DNA from: Hamadaea sp.
GTDB taxonomy: Bacteria; Actinomycetota; Actinomycetes; Mycobacteriales; Micromonosporaceae
Direction: 5' to 3'
NCBI RefSeq assembly: GCF_013362815.1
Contig: NZ_JABFVK010000015.1
Location: forward strand, 248,001 to 312,000
Length of the DNA stretch: 64,000 nucleotides
Part shown: positions 47,722 to 57,178 of the stretch, piece by piece
Position numbering within the stretch: the first letter of the stretch is position 1
Layout of the letters: the number at the start of each line of letters is the position of its first letter
Notes under the pieces: model-generated
What the model was told of the DNA's origin: nothing
What the model saw: the letters and a program-made list of their open reading frames with translations, nothing else
The model's database searches: none
Position numbers and translations under genes: made by a program

Positions 47722-48633
47722 ATGAAGACGTGGGTTCGACGCTCACTCAACGCCGGCGCCCTGACCGCCGGCGCACTGCTGGCGACCGGCACCGCCGCCT
47801 CCGCCGACGCCACGTTGGTCAGCAGCGACAACGTTGGCATCCTCAACGGCACTCAGGTCCTGCTGCCCATCCAGGCACCGATCGACGTCTGCGGCAACGC
47901 CGTCGCGGTCGGCGGCGTGGCCGGAGCGGGCTGCGTCGGCGGCTCGGCCGCGACGCTCTCCCCCGAGTGGGGCTGGGCGCACTACCAGACCGCCGCCAAG
48001 TCCGGCCCCAACATCGGGATCGGCAACGGTACGCAGATCATCGCCCCGATCCAGATCCCGGTCGACGTCTGCGGCAACGCCGTCGCAGTCCTCGGCCAGG
48101 CGTACGCCGGATGTGAGGGCGGCGCCTCGGCCACGATCACCGGGAAGACCAAGCCGGGCGGTCACTACTACAAGAAGGAGTCGACCGAGGCCGGCGTACT
48201 GCCGACCGAAGGTCTGGTCGACGGACTGCCGGTGGTGGGCGACCTCCTCGGCGGCCTGACCGGTGGCTCCGGCCTCCCGGTCGTCGGCGGCCTGCTCGGC
48301 GGTCAGAGCCCGGCAGCCGGTTTGCTCGGCGGCCAGCCCACGACTCTCGGCGGCCAGCACGCCACCGAGGTTCTGGAGAGCACCGGCGGCCCGACCGAGG
48401 GCAACAACCACGGTTACCCGTGCGGCTGCCCCAGCGGGCACGACGACCACGGTCACGGCGGCCCCGGCAACCACGGTGGCCCGACGCTGATCAGCACCGA
48501 CAACATCGGCATCCTGAACGGCACCCAGGTGTACGCCCCGGTCCAGATCCCCGTGAACATCAGCGGGAACGCGATCGGCGTACTCGGCTCCGCGTCCGCG
48601 TGGAGCGTCGGCGGGTCCTCCGCCCGCCAGTAA
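47722..48633 (+). CDS. Chaplin-type secreted surface protein with three chaplin domains
   Basis: 303 residues. A signal peptide ends near ASADA (about residue 29). Chaplin domains are seen at about 36-75 and 96-136 (NGTQ, PIQ.P.DVCGNAVAV, then a second Cys). A third at the C-terminus (about 264-302) has NISGNAIGV, without the two Cys. Between them lie LPVVGxLLGG repeats and a CGC/His-rich stretch (HDDHGHGG). Chaplins form amyloid-like films on aerial hyphae and spores. No LPxTG-type sorting signal is present. ATG 47722 is chosen because it opens the signal peptide and follows AGAAGG. Confidence 0.88.
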   Translation: MKTWVRRSLNAGALTAGALLATGTAASADATLVSSDNVGILNGTQVLLPIQAPIDVCGNAVAVGGVAGAGCVGGSAATLSPEWGWAHYQTAAKSGPNIGIGNGTQIIAPIQIPVDVCGNAVAVLGQAYAGCEGGASATITGKTKPGGHYYKKESTEAGVLPTEGLVDGLPVVGDLLGGLTGGSGLPVVGGLLGGQSPAAGLLGGQPTTLGGQHATEVLESTGGPTEGNNHGYPCGCPSGHDDHGHGGPGNHGGPTLISTDNIGILNGTQVYAPVQIPVNISGNAIGVLGSASAWSVGGSSARQ

Positions 48634-48832
48634 CCCGAACGGCCGGTCTGCCGGGCGTTTCAAGCGGCAGACACTGCAACGTCACTCCGGTGGACATACC
48701 GGCAGACCGGCAGCACGACCCTTTCGCCTGAGCCGCCGACCGTGGGGACCGCCATCCAGTCCCCGCCGGTCGGCGGCTCACTTCGCGTTCGGGCTTGTTG
48801 ATCAGGCCGCTCGGGAGTTGATCAGGGTGTTA

Positions 48833-48884
48833 CGGACACGACACGCCGATTGATCACGCCCGATAGTTCATGATCGCGCGGAAA
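48833..48884. repeat. Dispersed element, family 1 copy B
   Basis: Matches 26001-26052 at 45 of 52 positions, in the same orientation. Block CGGACACGACACGCCG and block GTTCATGATCGCGCGGAAA are identical. The stem is imperfect here. It lies between convergent genes. Confidence 0.75.
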
Positions 48885-48901
48885 GGGCGGGGCGGGGAGG
48901 G
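48885..48901 (+). other. G-quadruplex motif
   Basis: Four G-runs (3, 4, 4 and 3 bases) separated by single bases, the strictest form of the G4 pattern, immediately after repeat copy B. Confidence 0.45.
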
Positions 48902-48942
48902 CAGGCGCGAAAAGGGCGGGCCCGGAAAGGGCGCGGGGCGGG

Positions 48943-50961
48943 TCAGGGGGTGAGGACGGCGAGGACGGTTCCGGTGTCCACCTGGGAACCGGCGCTCACT
49001 GGCAGGGCGGTGACGATCCCGGCAGCCGGCGCATGCACCGGATGCTCCAGTTTCATGGCCTCGACGGTCATCAGCAGTTCGCCGACGTCCACCCGCTGCC
49101 CCGGCGCGACCAGTACGCGTCCGACAGCGCCCGGCAGCGGGGCGGTCAGCGCGCCTTCGGCGAGTTCGGGATCAGGCAACGGGAACCGCGGCAGCTCGGT
49201 CAAAGCGAGCGAGCCTTCGACGCTGTCGACGTACGTCACCCGGCCGACCCGGTTGAGGTGCACTGCGAGCAGGATGCCGATGACGTCGAGCACGACCAGC
49301 GTGGGGGTCGCCGACACCACCGCCACCGGCGGGTGGTCCTCGGCGAGCCCGGGTTGGCCCAACGGGGCCAGTTCGAGGTCTTCCGGGTCGACTGCGCGTA
49401 CCCACCATTGGGCCAGCGCTCCCGTACGCGAGAACCGGTAGCCCACCTCCACCGGCCCCGCCGGTCCTTCGTAGACGGAGGTCTGCGCAGCGGTGGGCAC
49501 GTTGCGCCACCCGGAGGGAATGCTCGCCTGCCAGTTGGCGACGTTACGGCGTTCCGCAGCTGCCCCCAACGCGGCGGCCAGGCAGGAGAGGCGTACGGCG
49601 TCCACACTGGACAGAAGCGGGGCGAGCACTTCGGGATGCCGGTCGAGCATCGCGGTGTCGGTCAGCCCGGCCAGGAAGGTCGGGTGGCGCAGCGTACGCA
49701 CCAACAGATCCCGGTTGGTGACGACGCCGTGGATCTGCGCCCGGGCCAGGGTCGCGGCGAGCAGCCGAGCGGCTTCAGGCCGGGTCGGCGCCCACGCGAC
49801 GACCTTGGCGAGCAGTGAGTCGTAGTGGACCCCGATGACCGAACCCGGTTCGACGCCGCTGTCCAGCCGGATGCCAGGCGCGGTCAGGATGCCGAATCGG
49901 CCGGCGACTCCGGGGATCTCCAGGCGATGGATCTCGCCGGTCGCCGGTAGGTGATTGGCAGCGGGATCCTCGGCGCACAGCCGGGCCTCGATCGCATGCC
50001 CGCGCAGCGGCGGCGGGGTCAGCACCGGCAGCGGGCCGCCCTCGGCCACGACGATCTGCATCCGCACGAGGTCGACGCCGGTCACGCACTCGGTGACGGC
50101 GTGTTCGACCTGCAGCCGGGTGCTCATCTCCAGGAAGAAGAAGTCCCCGTTCGGAGTGAGCAGGAACTCCACGGTGCCGACGCCGACATAGCCGACCGCC
50201 TGCGCGGCCGCGATCGCCGCCCGGCACAGATGCTCGCGAAGTTCCGGGGTCACCACCGGGGACGGCGTCTCCTCGATGACCTTCTGATGGCGGCGCTGGA
50301 TCGAGCACTCCCGTTCGCCCAGGGTCACGATCCCGCCGTGCTGGTCGGCCAAGACCTGCACTTCGATGTGGCGAGCGCCCTCGATGTACTTCTCGCAGAA
50401 GACGTCGCCGTCACCGAACGCGCCGAACGCCTCCCGCCGGGCCGACGAGACCGCTTCGGCCAGTACGCCGGGCTCGCGGACGATGCGCATACCCCGGCCG
50501 CCGCCGCCGGTGGAGGCCTTGACCAGCACCGGGAACTCGTCCACCAGCTCGGGATCGGTCCAGCTGGGCAGGGTCGGCACGTCCGCCTCGGCAAGGAGCG
50601 CCTTGGCGTCGACCTTGTCCCCCATCACCTCGATCACCTTGGCGGGCGGGCCGATCCACAGCAGGCCGGCCTCGGCGACCGCCTCGGCGAAGTCGGGGTT
50701 CTCGGCGAGGAAGCCGTATCCGGGGTGGATCGCGTCGGCGAGCGTCTTGCGGGCGGCCGCGATGATCAGATCCCCACGCAGGTACGTGGCACTGGGCGCG
50801 GCTCCGGGCAGGTGGACGGCGTAATCGGCCTCGGCGACGTAGGGAGCGTTCGCGTCCGGATCGGAGTAGACGGCCACCGTCTCGATGCCGATCGTCCGGC
50901 AGGTGGCGAAGATCCGCCGCGCGACCTCGCCGCGATTCGCGACGAGCAACCGCCTGATCAT
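48943..50961 (-). CDS. Acyl-CoA carboxylase alpha subunit (biotin carboxylase + BCCP)
   Basis: 672 residues. The biotin carboxylase domain (about 1-450) shows LVANRGEVARRIF, HPGYGFLAEN, the Gly-rich STGGGGRGMR and EMSTRLQVEHAVTE. A C-terminal biotinyl domain has the biotinylation site EAMKLEHPV (Lys about 636). It charges biotin with bicarbonate and ATP for the coupled beta subunit. Its start overlaps the beta-subunit stop by four bases. A single-chain alpha beside one beta fits methylcrotonyl- or other acyl-CoA carboxylases; substrate not determined. Confidence 0.92.
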   Translation of the reverse strand: MIRRLLVANRGEVARRIFATCRTIGIETVAVYSDPDANAPYVAEADYAVHLPGAAPSATYLRGDLIIAAARKTLADAIHPGYGFLAENPDFAEAVAEAGLLWIGPPAKVIEVMGDKVDAKALLAEADVPTLPSWTDPELVDEFPVLVKASTGGGGRGMRIVREPGVLAEAVSSARREAFGAFGDGDVFCEKYIEGARHIEVQVLADQHGGIVTLGERECSIQRRHQKVIEETPSPVVTPELREHLCRAAIAAAQAVGYVGVGTVEFLLTPNGDFFFLEMSTRLQVEHAVTECVTGVDLVRMQIVVAEGGPLPVLTPPPLRGHAIEARLCAEDPAANHLPATGEIHRLEIPGVAGRFGILTAPGIRLDSGVEPGSVIGVHYDSLLAKVVAWAPTRPEAARLLAATLARAQIHGVVTNRDLLVRTLRHPTFLAGLTDTAMLDRHPEVLAPLLSSVDAVRLSCLAAALGAAAERRNVANWQASIPSGWRNVPTAAQTSVYEGPAGPVEVGYRFSRTGALAQWWVRAVDPEDLELAPLGQPGLAEDHPPVAVVSATPTLVVLDVIGILLAVHLNRVGRVTYVDSVEGSLALTELPRFPLPDPELAEGALTAPLPGAVGRVLVAPGQRVDVGELLMTVEAMKLEHPVHAPAAGIVTALPVSAGSQVDTGTVLAVLTP

Positions 50962-52478
50962 GCTCCCCCCAAAGTGGACGTGGCCCCGATCGGGGGCAGG
51001 ACCGACAGGCAGATGCCGAGCACCGTACGGGTGTCGCGGGGGTCGATGACGCCGTCGTCGTACAGCAGGCCGGACTGGTGCAACGCGGAGGTGGGCGGGA
51101 GCTCGGCCGTGCCCGCTCCGGTCTCGTCGACCGCCGTACGGTGCGCGGCGACCGCCTCCAGCTGGTCCGGCGGCAGCACGGCGGCCTTGGAGTTCGGCCA
51201 GCTGAACAGGAATCGCGGGCGCATCGAGCGGCCGCCGAGAACCTGCCCGGCCGATCCGTGCGCGCCGCCGACCGCGATCGTGATCATCGGCACCGGGCAG
51301 GTCGCGATGGTCTGGACGAGCGCGGCCGCGTGCACGGAGATGCCGCCACCCTCCTGCGCCACACCCAACCCGAAACCGCTGGTGTTGGGCAGGAACACGA
51401 GCGGCACCCGGGCCGCCGTGGCGAGCTGCACGAACCGGGCCGCCTTCGCGACCTCGTCCACGCCCAGCAACGGGCCCGCGCTGGCGATGATGCCCACACG
51501 GTGGCCGTGCACCGAGCCGAAACCGGTCCGCAGCGACTCACCGTAGAGCGGCGCGACCTCGTCGAACTGGCTCGCGTCGAGCACCCGGGCCAGGATCTCC
51601 CGCGGATCGAACGCGTCGTCGCCCCGGGCCACCGCGAGCAGATCTTCCGTGTCATGCCGCGGTGGGATGACGCGCCGTCGGGCTTCGGAGACCTCCGGGC
51701 ACAGCCGGTCCACCGCCAGGCGTACCAGGCGCAACGCGTCTCGCTCGTCCTCGGCCAGTTGATGGGCCATCCCGGTGCGGGTGGCGTGCAAAGTCGAGCC
51801 ACCGAGCGCTTCGTCGTCGACCGACTCTCCGGTCGCCGCCCGCACCAGATGGGGACCAGCCAGATGCACCCGCGCCTGTCCGCGTACCAATATGGTCTGA
51901 TCGGCGATCGCGGGCAGCGTCACGCCGCTCACCACGCCGAACACCGCGCAGATCGCGGGAATGCCGGTCGCGCGGAGCAGGGCCTGGTCGCGCAGCGAGG
52001 CCCCACCGGCGAGCAGAAGCTCGCCGCCACCCGCCGGATCCGGTCCGTCGCTCTCCACGAGACTCACGAGCGGCAGCCGGTTGGCCAGCGCGATCTCCGC
52101 CGCACGCGCCAGCTTCCGCAACGTGTACGCGTTGAGCGACCCCCCGTGAACCGTGGGATCACTGGCGGTGAGCACGCACGGCCGCCCGGCCACGACCGCG
52201 AGCCCGGTGACCACGCCCGCGCCGAGCGGCTGGCCGGTGCCGTAACCCGCGAGGGTGGACAGTTCGAGGAAGGCGCTGTCCCGGTCAACCAGCAGTTCGA
52301 TGCGTTCCCGGGGCAGCAGCTTGCCGCGGGCGTGATGGCGGGTGACGTGCTTTTCGCCGCCGCCCTCGACCGCCTGCGCGAAGGCCGCCTCGACCTCGCC
52401 GAGGGCGGCCGTCATCAGCCCACGGTTGTCCAGATAAGACGGTGTGCGAGGATCGAGGCTCGTCTCAAGAATCGCCAT
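50958..52478 (-). CDS. Acyl-CoA carboxylase beta subunit (carboxyltransferase)
   Basis: 506 residues with the crotonase-like carboxyltransferase fold: HHARGKLLPRERIELL, LGAGVVTGLAVVAGRPC, PLLGVDEVAKAARFVQLA, PNTSGFGLG and VGGAHGSAGQVLGGRSMRP. The sequence is nearest in style to methylcrotonyl-CoA carboxylase beta, but the region that usually reads SGGAFLPMQ is changed to ESDGPDPAGGGELL, so the acyl substrate may differ. It moves the carboxyl group from biotin to the acyl-CoA. It is the first gene of the pair. Confidence 0.88.
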   Translation of the reverse strand: MAILETSLDPRTPSYLDNRGLMTAALGEVEAAFAQAVEGGGEKHVTRHHARGKLLPRERIELLVDRDSAFLELSTLAGYGTGQPLGAGVVTGLAVVAGRPCVLTASDPTVHGGSLNAYTLRKLARAAEIALANRLPLVSLVESDGPDPAGGGELLLAGGASLRDQALLRATGIPAICAVFGVVSGVTLPAIADQTILVRGQARVHLAGPHLVRAATGESVDDEALGGSTLHATRTGMAHQLAEDERDALRLVRLAVDRLCPEVSEARRRVIPPRHDTEDLLAVARGDDAFDPREILARVLDASQFDEVAPLYGESLRTGFGSVHGHRVGIIASAGPLLGVDEVAKAARFVQLATAARVPLVFLPNTSGFGLGVAQEGGGISVHAAALVQTIATCPVPMITIAVGGAHGSAGQVLGGRSMRPRFLFSWPNSKAAVLPPDQLEAVAAHRTAVDETGAGTAELPPTSALHQSGLLYDDGVIDPRDTRTVLGICLSVLPPIGATSTLGGA

Positions 52479-52584
52479 GCCCGCCCCAAGTCCGCCTTCT
52501 CCACCGCAGTCGACAACACGACAACGAGTGGTTCTTGAAGACCGGTACGCACGATTGGCGTGTTGTGCCCGACTGGCGCGTTAT

Positions 52585-52649
52585 GCGGTGTCTCGCTTGG
52601 GCGGTGTCTCGCCTCGGGTGGTGTCTCGCTTGAGCGGTGTCTCGCCTTA
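52585..52649. repeat. Tandem repeat, 16-17 bp x 4
   Basis: Four imperfect copies of GCGGTGTCTCGCTTGG, with a partial fifth reaching into the kinase gene, where it encodes the last residues DTA. Between the carboxylase start and kinase stop. Confidence 0.7.
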
Positions 52650-53552
52650 GGCGGTGTCGAGGCCGAAGAGGCGAGCCAGCGACCAGCGTCGAGGTGCTGC
52701 CTCGGTCGGCTCGTCCCCGGGCGAGCGGCGCGGGTTGGGCACCTGGGCGTCGGAATGGTCGAGCCGGCGCAGCCGGCCGATCAGCTCACGGGCGGTCGGG
52801 CGGTGCTCCGGATCGTTCTCCATCCCGGCTCGCAGCACCTCGACCAGGTCGTCCGGCGCGCCCGGGACATCCGGGATGGGTTCGCCGAACAGCTCCAGCA
52901 GCGCCGCGATGCCACCCATCGCCTCGTCCCGCCAGCGGGGCGGAGCCCCGGTCAGCAGGGCATACAGGGTCGCGCAGAGCGAATAGACGTCAGCCGAGGG
53001 CGCCGGGCGGGCGCGGTCGAACATCTCCGGCGGTGCGTACGCGGGAGTGAGGATCTCCAGGTTCACCGTCGGATCGCGGAGTTCGACGAGGATGGCCAGG
53101 CCGAAGTCGGCGAGCGCGGGTTCGCCGAACGAGCTGACCAAGATGTTCGCCGGTTTCACGTCTCGGTGCAGAACGCCGAGGTCGTGCGCGTCGGCGAGCA
53201 CGCCGGCCAGCTTGACGCCCAGTTCGCGTACTTCGCTGGCGATCAGCACGCCGCGCTTCATGCGATCGGCGTACGACTCGGCACACAGCTCCATCACCAG
53301 GAAGGGACGGCCGTCGTCCAGCACACCGGCATCGAACAGGTCGACGACGAACGGGTGCGACGACATCCGCCCGGCGGCGTGCGCCTCCCGGAGGAATCGG
53401 CGCCGGTCGTGCTCGTCGTCGAGGGTGCGATTCTCGACCTTGACGGCGACCTCTCGGCCGACCGAGCCCTGGGCAGCACGGTAGATCGTCGCGTAGCCGC
53501 CTCGGGCGAGCAGCTGAAGCTCGCCGAGACCGGGGATGACGGGTGTGCTCAC
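52647..53552 (-). CDS. Soluble Ser/Thr protein kinase (PknB-type)
   Basis: 301 residues with all kinase marks: a Gly-loop LARGGYATIYRA, VAVK (Lys about 38), HRDVKPANIL, DFG in LADFGLAI, APPEMF and SADVYSLCATLYALLTG. There is no membrane helix or PASTA domain, so it is cytosolic. GTG 53552 is 11 bases after the upstream cyclase/ATPase gene stop, so the two are probably made together. Confidence 0.92.
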   Translation of the reverse strand: MSTPVIPGLGELQLLARGGYATIYRAAQGSVGREVAVKVENRTLDDEHDRRRFLREAHAAGRMSSHPFVVDLFDAGVLDDGRPFLVMELCAESYADRMKRGVLIASEVRELGVKLAGVLADAHDLGVLHRDVKPANILVSSFGEPALADFGLAILVELRDPTVNLEILTPAYAPPEMFDRARPAPSADVYSLCATLYALLTGAPPRWRDEAMGGIAALLELFGEPIPDVPGAPDDLVEVLRAGMENDPEHRPTARELIGRLRRLDHSDAQVPNPRRSPGDEPTEAAPRRWSLARLFGLDTA

Positions 53553-53563
53553 AATGGGAGAAC

Positions 53564-56500
53564 TTAGCGGCTCGTAGATGCGGCCGGATATCCCATGGCC
53601 GACTCGCAGGCCGCAAGGACCCGTTCGGCCGAGACCCGGCTCCGCGCATCGTCGGCCCGCAGCCCGACGGCAAGCCGAGCCTGCTCCAGCGCCTCGGCGG
53701 GGCGATCGTCGGCGAGGAGCGCGCGCGCGTACAGGGCGACCGCCTGCCGCCGGGCGAACAGCATCGACGGGGCGTGCGGCGCTTCGGCGAGCGGCCGGAG
53801 CACCTCGATCGCCTCGCGTACCCGGCCGACGGCCAGGTGCGCCGCGCCGAGCAGAGCCTTCGGCCCGACCTGCGCCGACTCCAGTACGCCGTGCGCCCGG
53901 GTCAGCGTCAGCACCCGCCGCGCGTCACGTTCGGCGCCCTCCGGGTCGCCCTGCGCCAGGCTGATGAACCCGCGCAGCGTCCCGGCCATGCCGAGCAGCA
54001 ACGGATGGTTCACCCGCTCGCCGTACTCCAAGGCGTCGCTGAGCAGGTCGGCGGCGTGCCCGAGCTCGTTCAGCTCCCGGGCGATCACACCCCGGACGAC
54101 CAGGGCGAATCCTCGTCCCCAGAGATCGTTCGCCGCCGCGAAATCCCGGTACGCCCGCCGCGCGTCTCGGTCGGCGGAGTCGAGTTCGCCGAGCTCGGCG
54201 GCGGCGTACGCGTCGACGGCCCGGAGCGTGCCGACCGCCCACACCTCACCGACGCGCTCTCCGAACGGCAGGAACACCCGGGCGAGCCGTTGAGCGTCCC
54301 GCAGCCGACCGGCCAGCAGCCGGTTGAACGCGAGTGCCCCGCGCAGCCAGGCCCGGCCGACCGGGTCGTGGAGTTCGGCGAAGAGCCGGGCGGAGCGAGC
54401 GAGCGCCGCGTCCGCTCCGGCGAAGTCCCCCCGAGTGGTGGTGACCCAGGCGAGGTTCTGCAGCGACCACGCCTGCGAGCGGCGATCACCGGCCGCCACG
54501 GCAACCTGGTACGCCGCCGTGAATCGGCTGCCCGCGTCGGCCAGCCGGCCGTTGAGGAAGTCGGCCATTCCGAGGCGACGCATGGCCTCGGCCCGTTCGG
54601 CCGGGGCGTCCACCGCGGTCGCCACCGTCAATGCCTCGTGCCAGCACTCTGAGCCCCGGGCGGGATCGCCGAGCTCGCGGTGCGCGCGGCCGGCCAGGAG
54701 TAGGGCCGACGCCCGCGCGCGTGCGTCGTCTCCCGCGTTCGCGGCGATCTTCTCGGCTTCGACGAGCGCCTCCGCAGGGCGGCCCGACTGCAACAGCGCT
54801 CGAGTGTGCACGAGCCAGATCTGTACCGGGAGCAGCACCGATCCGGTCGTGGCGAGCTTGCGGGCGCGGGCCGTCAGGTCGAGCGCGGTGACCGGCTCGC
54901 CGTTGTGCGTCGCGCGGGTCGCCGACCGGCCGAGCGCGGCCACACCGAGCGCCGCGACGGATCTCGCGGGCGAGTCCGGCCGCAATCGGATGGCGTCGGC
55001 GAGGAACGCCGCCCGTTCGGCGTGCTCGGCGATGAACTCGTCGCGGGCGTCGTCGGAGAAGCCGACCAGCGACGGCGGCAGCGCGCGGCCGCTCGGCGCG
55101 ATCCAAGCAGTCGTCTCGGGTCGCTGCCCGACTTGATCGGTGAGCAGTCCGCGGGCAGCCCACTCCGTCAGGAAGGCGTGCCGCTCGGCCAGGTCCGCCT
55201 TCGAGATGCCCGCGTACGCCGCTTCGCGGAGCAAGGGGGTGGCGAAGGCGTACCCACCACGCTGGCGACGCAGCATGCGCCGGGCGAGGAGCTCGTCGAC
55301 AGCCCGGTCGAGTTCGACCGCGACGACGGCGGCCGGGCGGCCGTCGCGGGAGGAACGCCGTTCCCGCAACGCTTCCAGCGCACCGGCCGGAGTGCTGTCC
55401 CCGACGACGGCGGCGTCCCGGAGCACCGACCGGGCGTCCGGCGGCAACGCGTCGATACGCGCGGCGAGCACGGCCGCGAGATCCCGAGACAGCAGCCGAG
55501 CGTCCAGCGAGCCCGGAGTGAGCCGCCATTTCGTATCGCCATCGGTGTCGAACGGCCGGGTCGCCGACCGGGGACTCGGCCCACGGGTCAGCGCACCGCG
55601 TTCCATGAGCAGCGTGACCAGTTCGGCGAGGTAGAACGGATTACCTTGAGCAGTCGCGAGCAGCCGATCCTCGTCCGGCTGCGGCAGCCGGCCGCCGCGC
55701 AGATAACTCGACAGCAGCCGGGCGGCGTCCGCACCGCGCAACGGCGGCAGCGCCTGCACTTCGGCGTCGGCGAGCCGGGTCAGCAACCCGGCCGTACGCA
55801 CGAGTTCCGGGCGGCCCAACAGGACGACGAGCACGGGGCCGTCGAGATCCTCCAGCATCACGCCGAGGGCGTCGACCGTCTCGGGAGTGGCGTCGTGCAG
55901 GTCGTCCACGATCACGACCAGCGGCGACTCCACGGTCAGCGCCGAGAGCAGCTGCGCGACCGCCGTCGCGAGGACCTTGATGTCGACACCCGTACGCTCA
56001 TGGCCGTCCGGCAGGCCCTCGCCGATCGCCGGCACACCCGACGCCGGGTCGGCGGCCACGCCGAGCAACGCCAGCAGATGGTCGGTCGGGATCTCCGGTA
56101 CGGGCTGGTCCGGCCCGATGCGGGTGGCCAGCCGGCTGGAGAGCCGACGAAGACGCTCCTCCACCGCCGGGCGGGTCAACCCGGTCGACGTGGCGTCCAC
56201 GGGGAGACCGATCGCGGTGCGTACGAGGTCGGCCAGGGGAGCCAGCCGGCGGCGTTCGCCGAAGGCGGCACAGTGGACCGACAGGACTCGCGTACCGGTG
56301 TCGATCCGGCGGGTGGCGAACCGGCCCGGCCCGATGTCGTAGCCGGCCGCGTACCGCTCGACCTCGGCGGCGAACCGGGTCTTGCCGATCCCCGCCTCGG
56401 CCGTCATGACCAGTACGCGCGGCTGCGCCCGGTCGATGACCTCGGCGAGGCGGCCGATCACCCGGCCCAGTTCGGCTTCGCGCCCGACGTACGGCGCTTC

Positions 56501-57178
56501 GTCGCCGATGCCGCTGCGGGTGCCGGGCGCGTCATGCAGGCCGAGCAGCTCGAACGTCTCGACCGGATCGCGTTTGCCCTTCAGCCGCAGTGGCCGCAGT
56601 TCCCGCCAGCCGGCCAGGTGCCGCGTCGCCGAGGCGGTACGCGCTCCGGCGTACACCGCGCCGATCGCGGCGGCGTCGGCCAGCCGGGCGGCGGTGTTCA
56701 CGGTGTCGCCGATGACGGTGTACTCCAGTCCGGCCTGCACTCCGGCGATGACCTCGCCGGTGTTCAGCCCGACGCGGAGCCCCAGCGGAGCGCCACCGCC
56801 CCGTTCGTCGTCGAGTACGCGGCGGACCGCCCGCTGCATCGACAGCGCCGCGCGTACGGCTCGTTCCACATCGTCCTCGTGCGCGACGGGAGCACCGAAG
56901 ACGGCCATGATCCCGTCGCCGGTCAGCTTGTCGACGTGACCGCCGAAGGTCTTCACCGCACCGGCCAGCGCCGACATCACGCGGTCGGTCACCGCACCGA
57001 CCCGCTCCGGGTCCAGCTCCTCCGACCAGGAGGTGAAGTCGGAGAGGTCGCCGAACAGGACGGTCACGTTGCGCCGCTCGGCCTGCGGCAGGTCCGCCGC
57101 GCCGGGCAGCGCCGCGCCGCAGTTGTGGCAGAAGTTGGCCCCCGGCACCGCCACCGTGCCGCAGATCGGGCAGGTCAC
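53564..57178 (-). CDS. Zinc ribbon-nucleotide cyclase-AAA ATPase-TPR regulator
   Basis: 1204 residues. An N-terminal zinc ribbon CPICG/CHNCG (3-19) precedes a class III cyclase domain (about 33-190) with VTVLFGDLSDFT (metal Asp), DGIMAVFG and GDTVNTAARL. After it comes an AAA/STAND-type ATPase with AEAGIGKTRF (about 259) and VIVDDLHDAT, then a long helical TPR-like region to the end. This plan is common in actinobacterial signalling cyclases. GTG 57178 overlaps the MBL-fold stop (GTGA). It likely makes cAMP; a Crp-type regulator is encoded nearby. Confidence 0.9.
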   Translation of the reverse strand: MTCPICGTVAVPGANFCHNCGAALPGAADLPQAERRNVTVLFGDLSDFTSWSEELDPERVGAVTDRVMSALAGAVKTFGGHVDKLTGDGIMAVFGAPVAHEDDVERAVRAALSMQRAVRRVLDDERGGGAPLGLRVGLNTGEVIAGVQAGLEYTVIGDTVNTAARLADAAAIGAVYAGARTASATRHLAGWRELRPLRLKGKRDPVETFELLGLHDAPGTRSGIGDEAPYVGREAELGRVIGRLAEVIDRAQPRVLVMTAEAGIGKTRFAAEVERYAAGYDIGPGRFATRRIDTGTRVLSVHCAAFGERRRLAPLADLVRTAIGLPVDATSTGLTRPAVEERLRRLSSRLATRIGPDQPVPEIPTDHLLALLGVAADPASGVPAIGEGLPDGHERTGVDIKVLATAVAQLLSALTVESPLVVIVDDLHDATPETVDALGVMLEDLDGPVLVVLLGRPELVRTAGLLTRLADAEVQALPPLRGADAARLLSSYLRGGRLPQPDEDRLLATAQGNPFYLAELVTLLMERGALTRGPSPRSATRPFDTDGDTKWRLTPGSLDARLLSRDLAAVLAARIDALPPDARSVLRDAAVVGDSTPAGALEALRERRSSRDGRPAAVVAVELDRAVDELLARRMLRRQRGGYAFATPLLREAAYAGISKADLAERHAFLTEWAARGLLTDQVGQRPETTAWIAPSGRALPPSLVGFSDDARDEFIAEHAERAAFLADAIRLRPDSPARSVAALGVAALGRSATRATHNGEPVTALDLTARARKLATTGSVLLPVQIWLVHTRALLQSGRPAEALVEAEKIAANAGDDARARASALLLAGRAHRELGDPARGSECWHEALTVATAVDAPAERAEAMRRLGMADFLNGRLADAGSRFTAAYQVAVAAGDRRSQAWSLQNLAWVTTTRGDFAGADAALARSARLFAELHDPVGRAWLRGALAFNRLLAGRLRDAQRLARVFLPFGERVGEVWAVGTLRAVDAYAAAELGELDSADRDARRAYRDFAAANDLWGRGFALVVRGVIARELNELGHAADLLSDALEYGERVNHPLLLGMAGTLRGFISLAQGDPEGAERDARRVLTLTRAHGVLESAQVGPKALLGAAHLAVGRVREAIEVLRPLAEAPHAPSMLFARRQAVALYARALLADDRPAEALEQARLAVGLRADDARSRVSAERVLAACESAMGYPAASTSR

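Larger units (their letters stand above)
48634..48942. other. Convergent intergenic region, chaplin to carboxylase
   Basis: 309 bp, no gene seen. It holds family 1 element copy B (48833-48884) and a G-rich tract (48885-48901 and beyond). GAAAGGGC recurs three times between 48881 and 48931. Confidence 0.6.
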
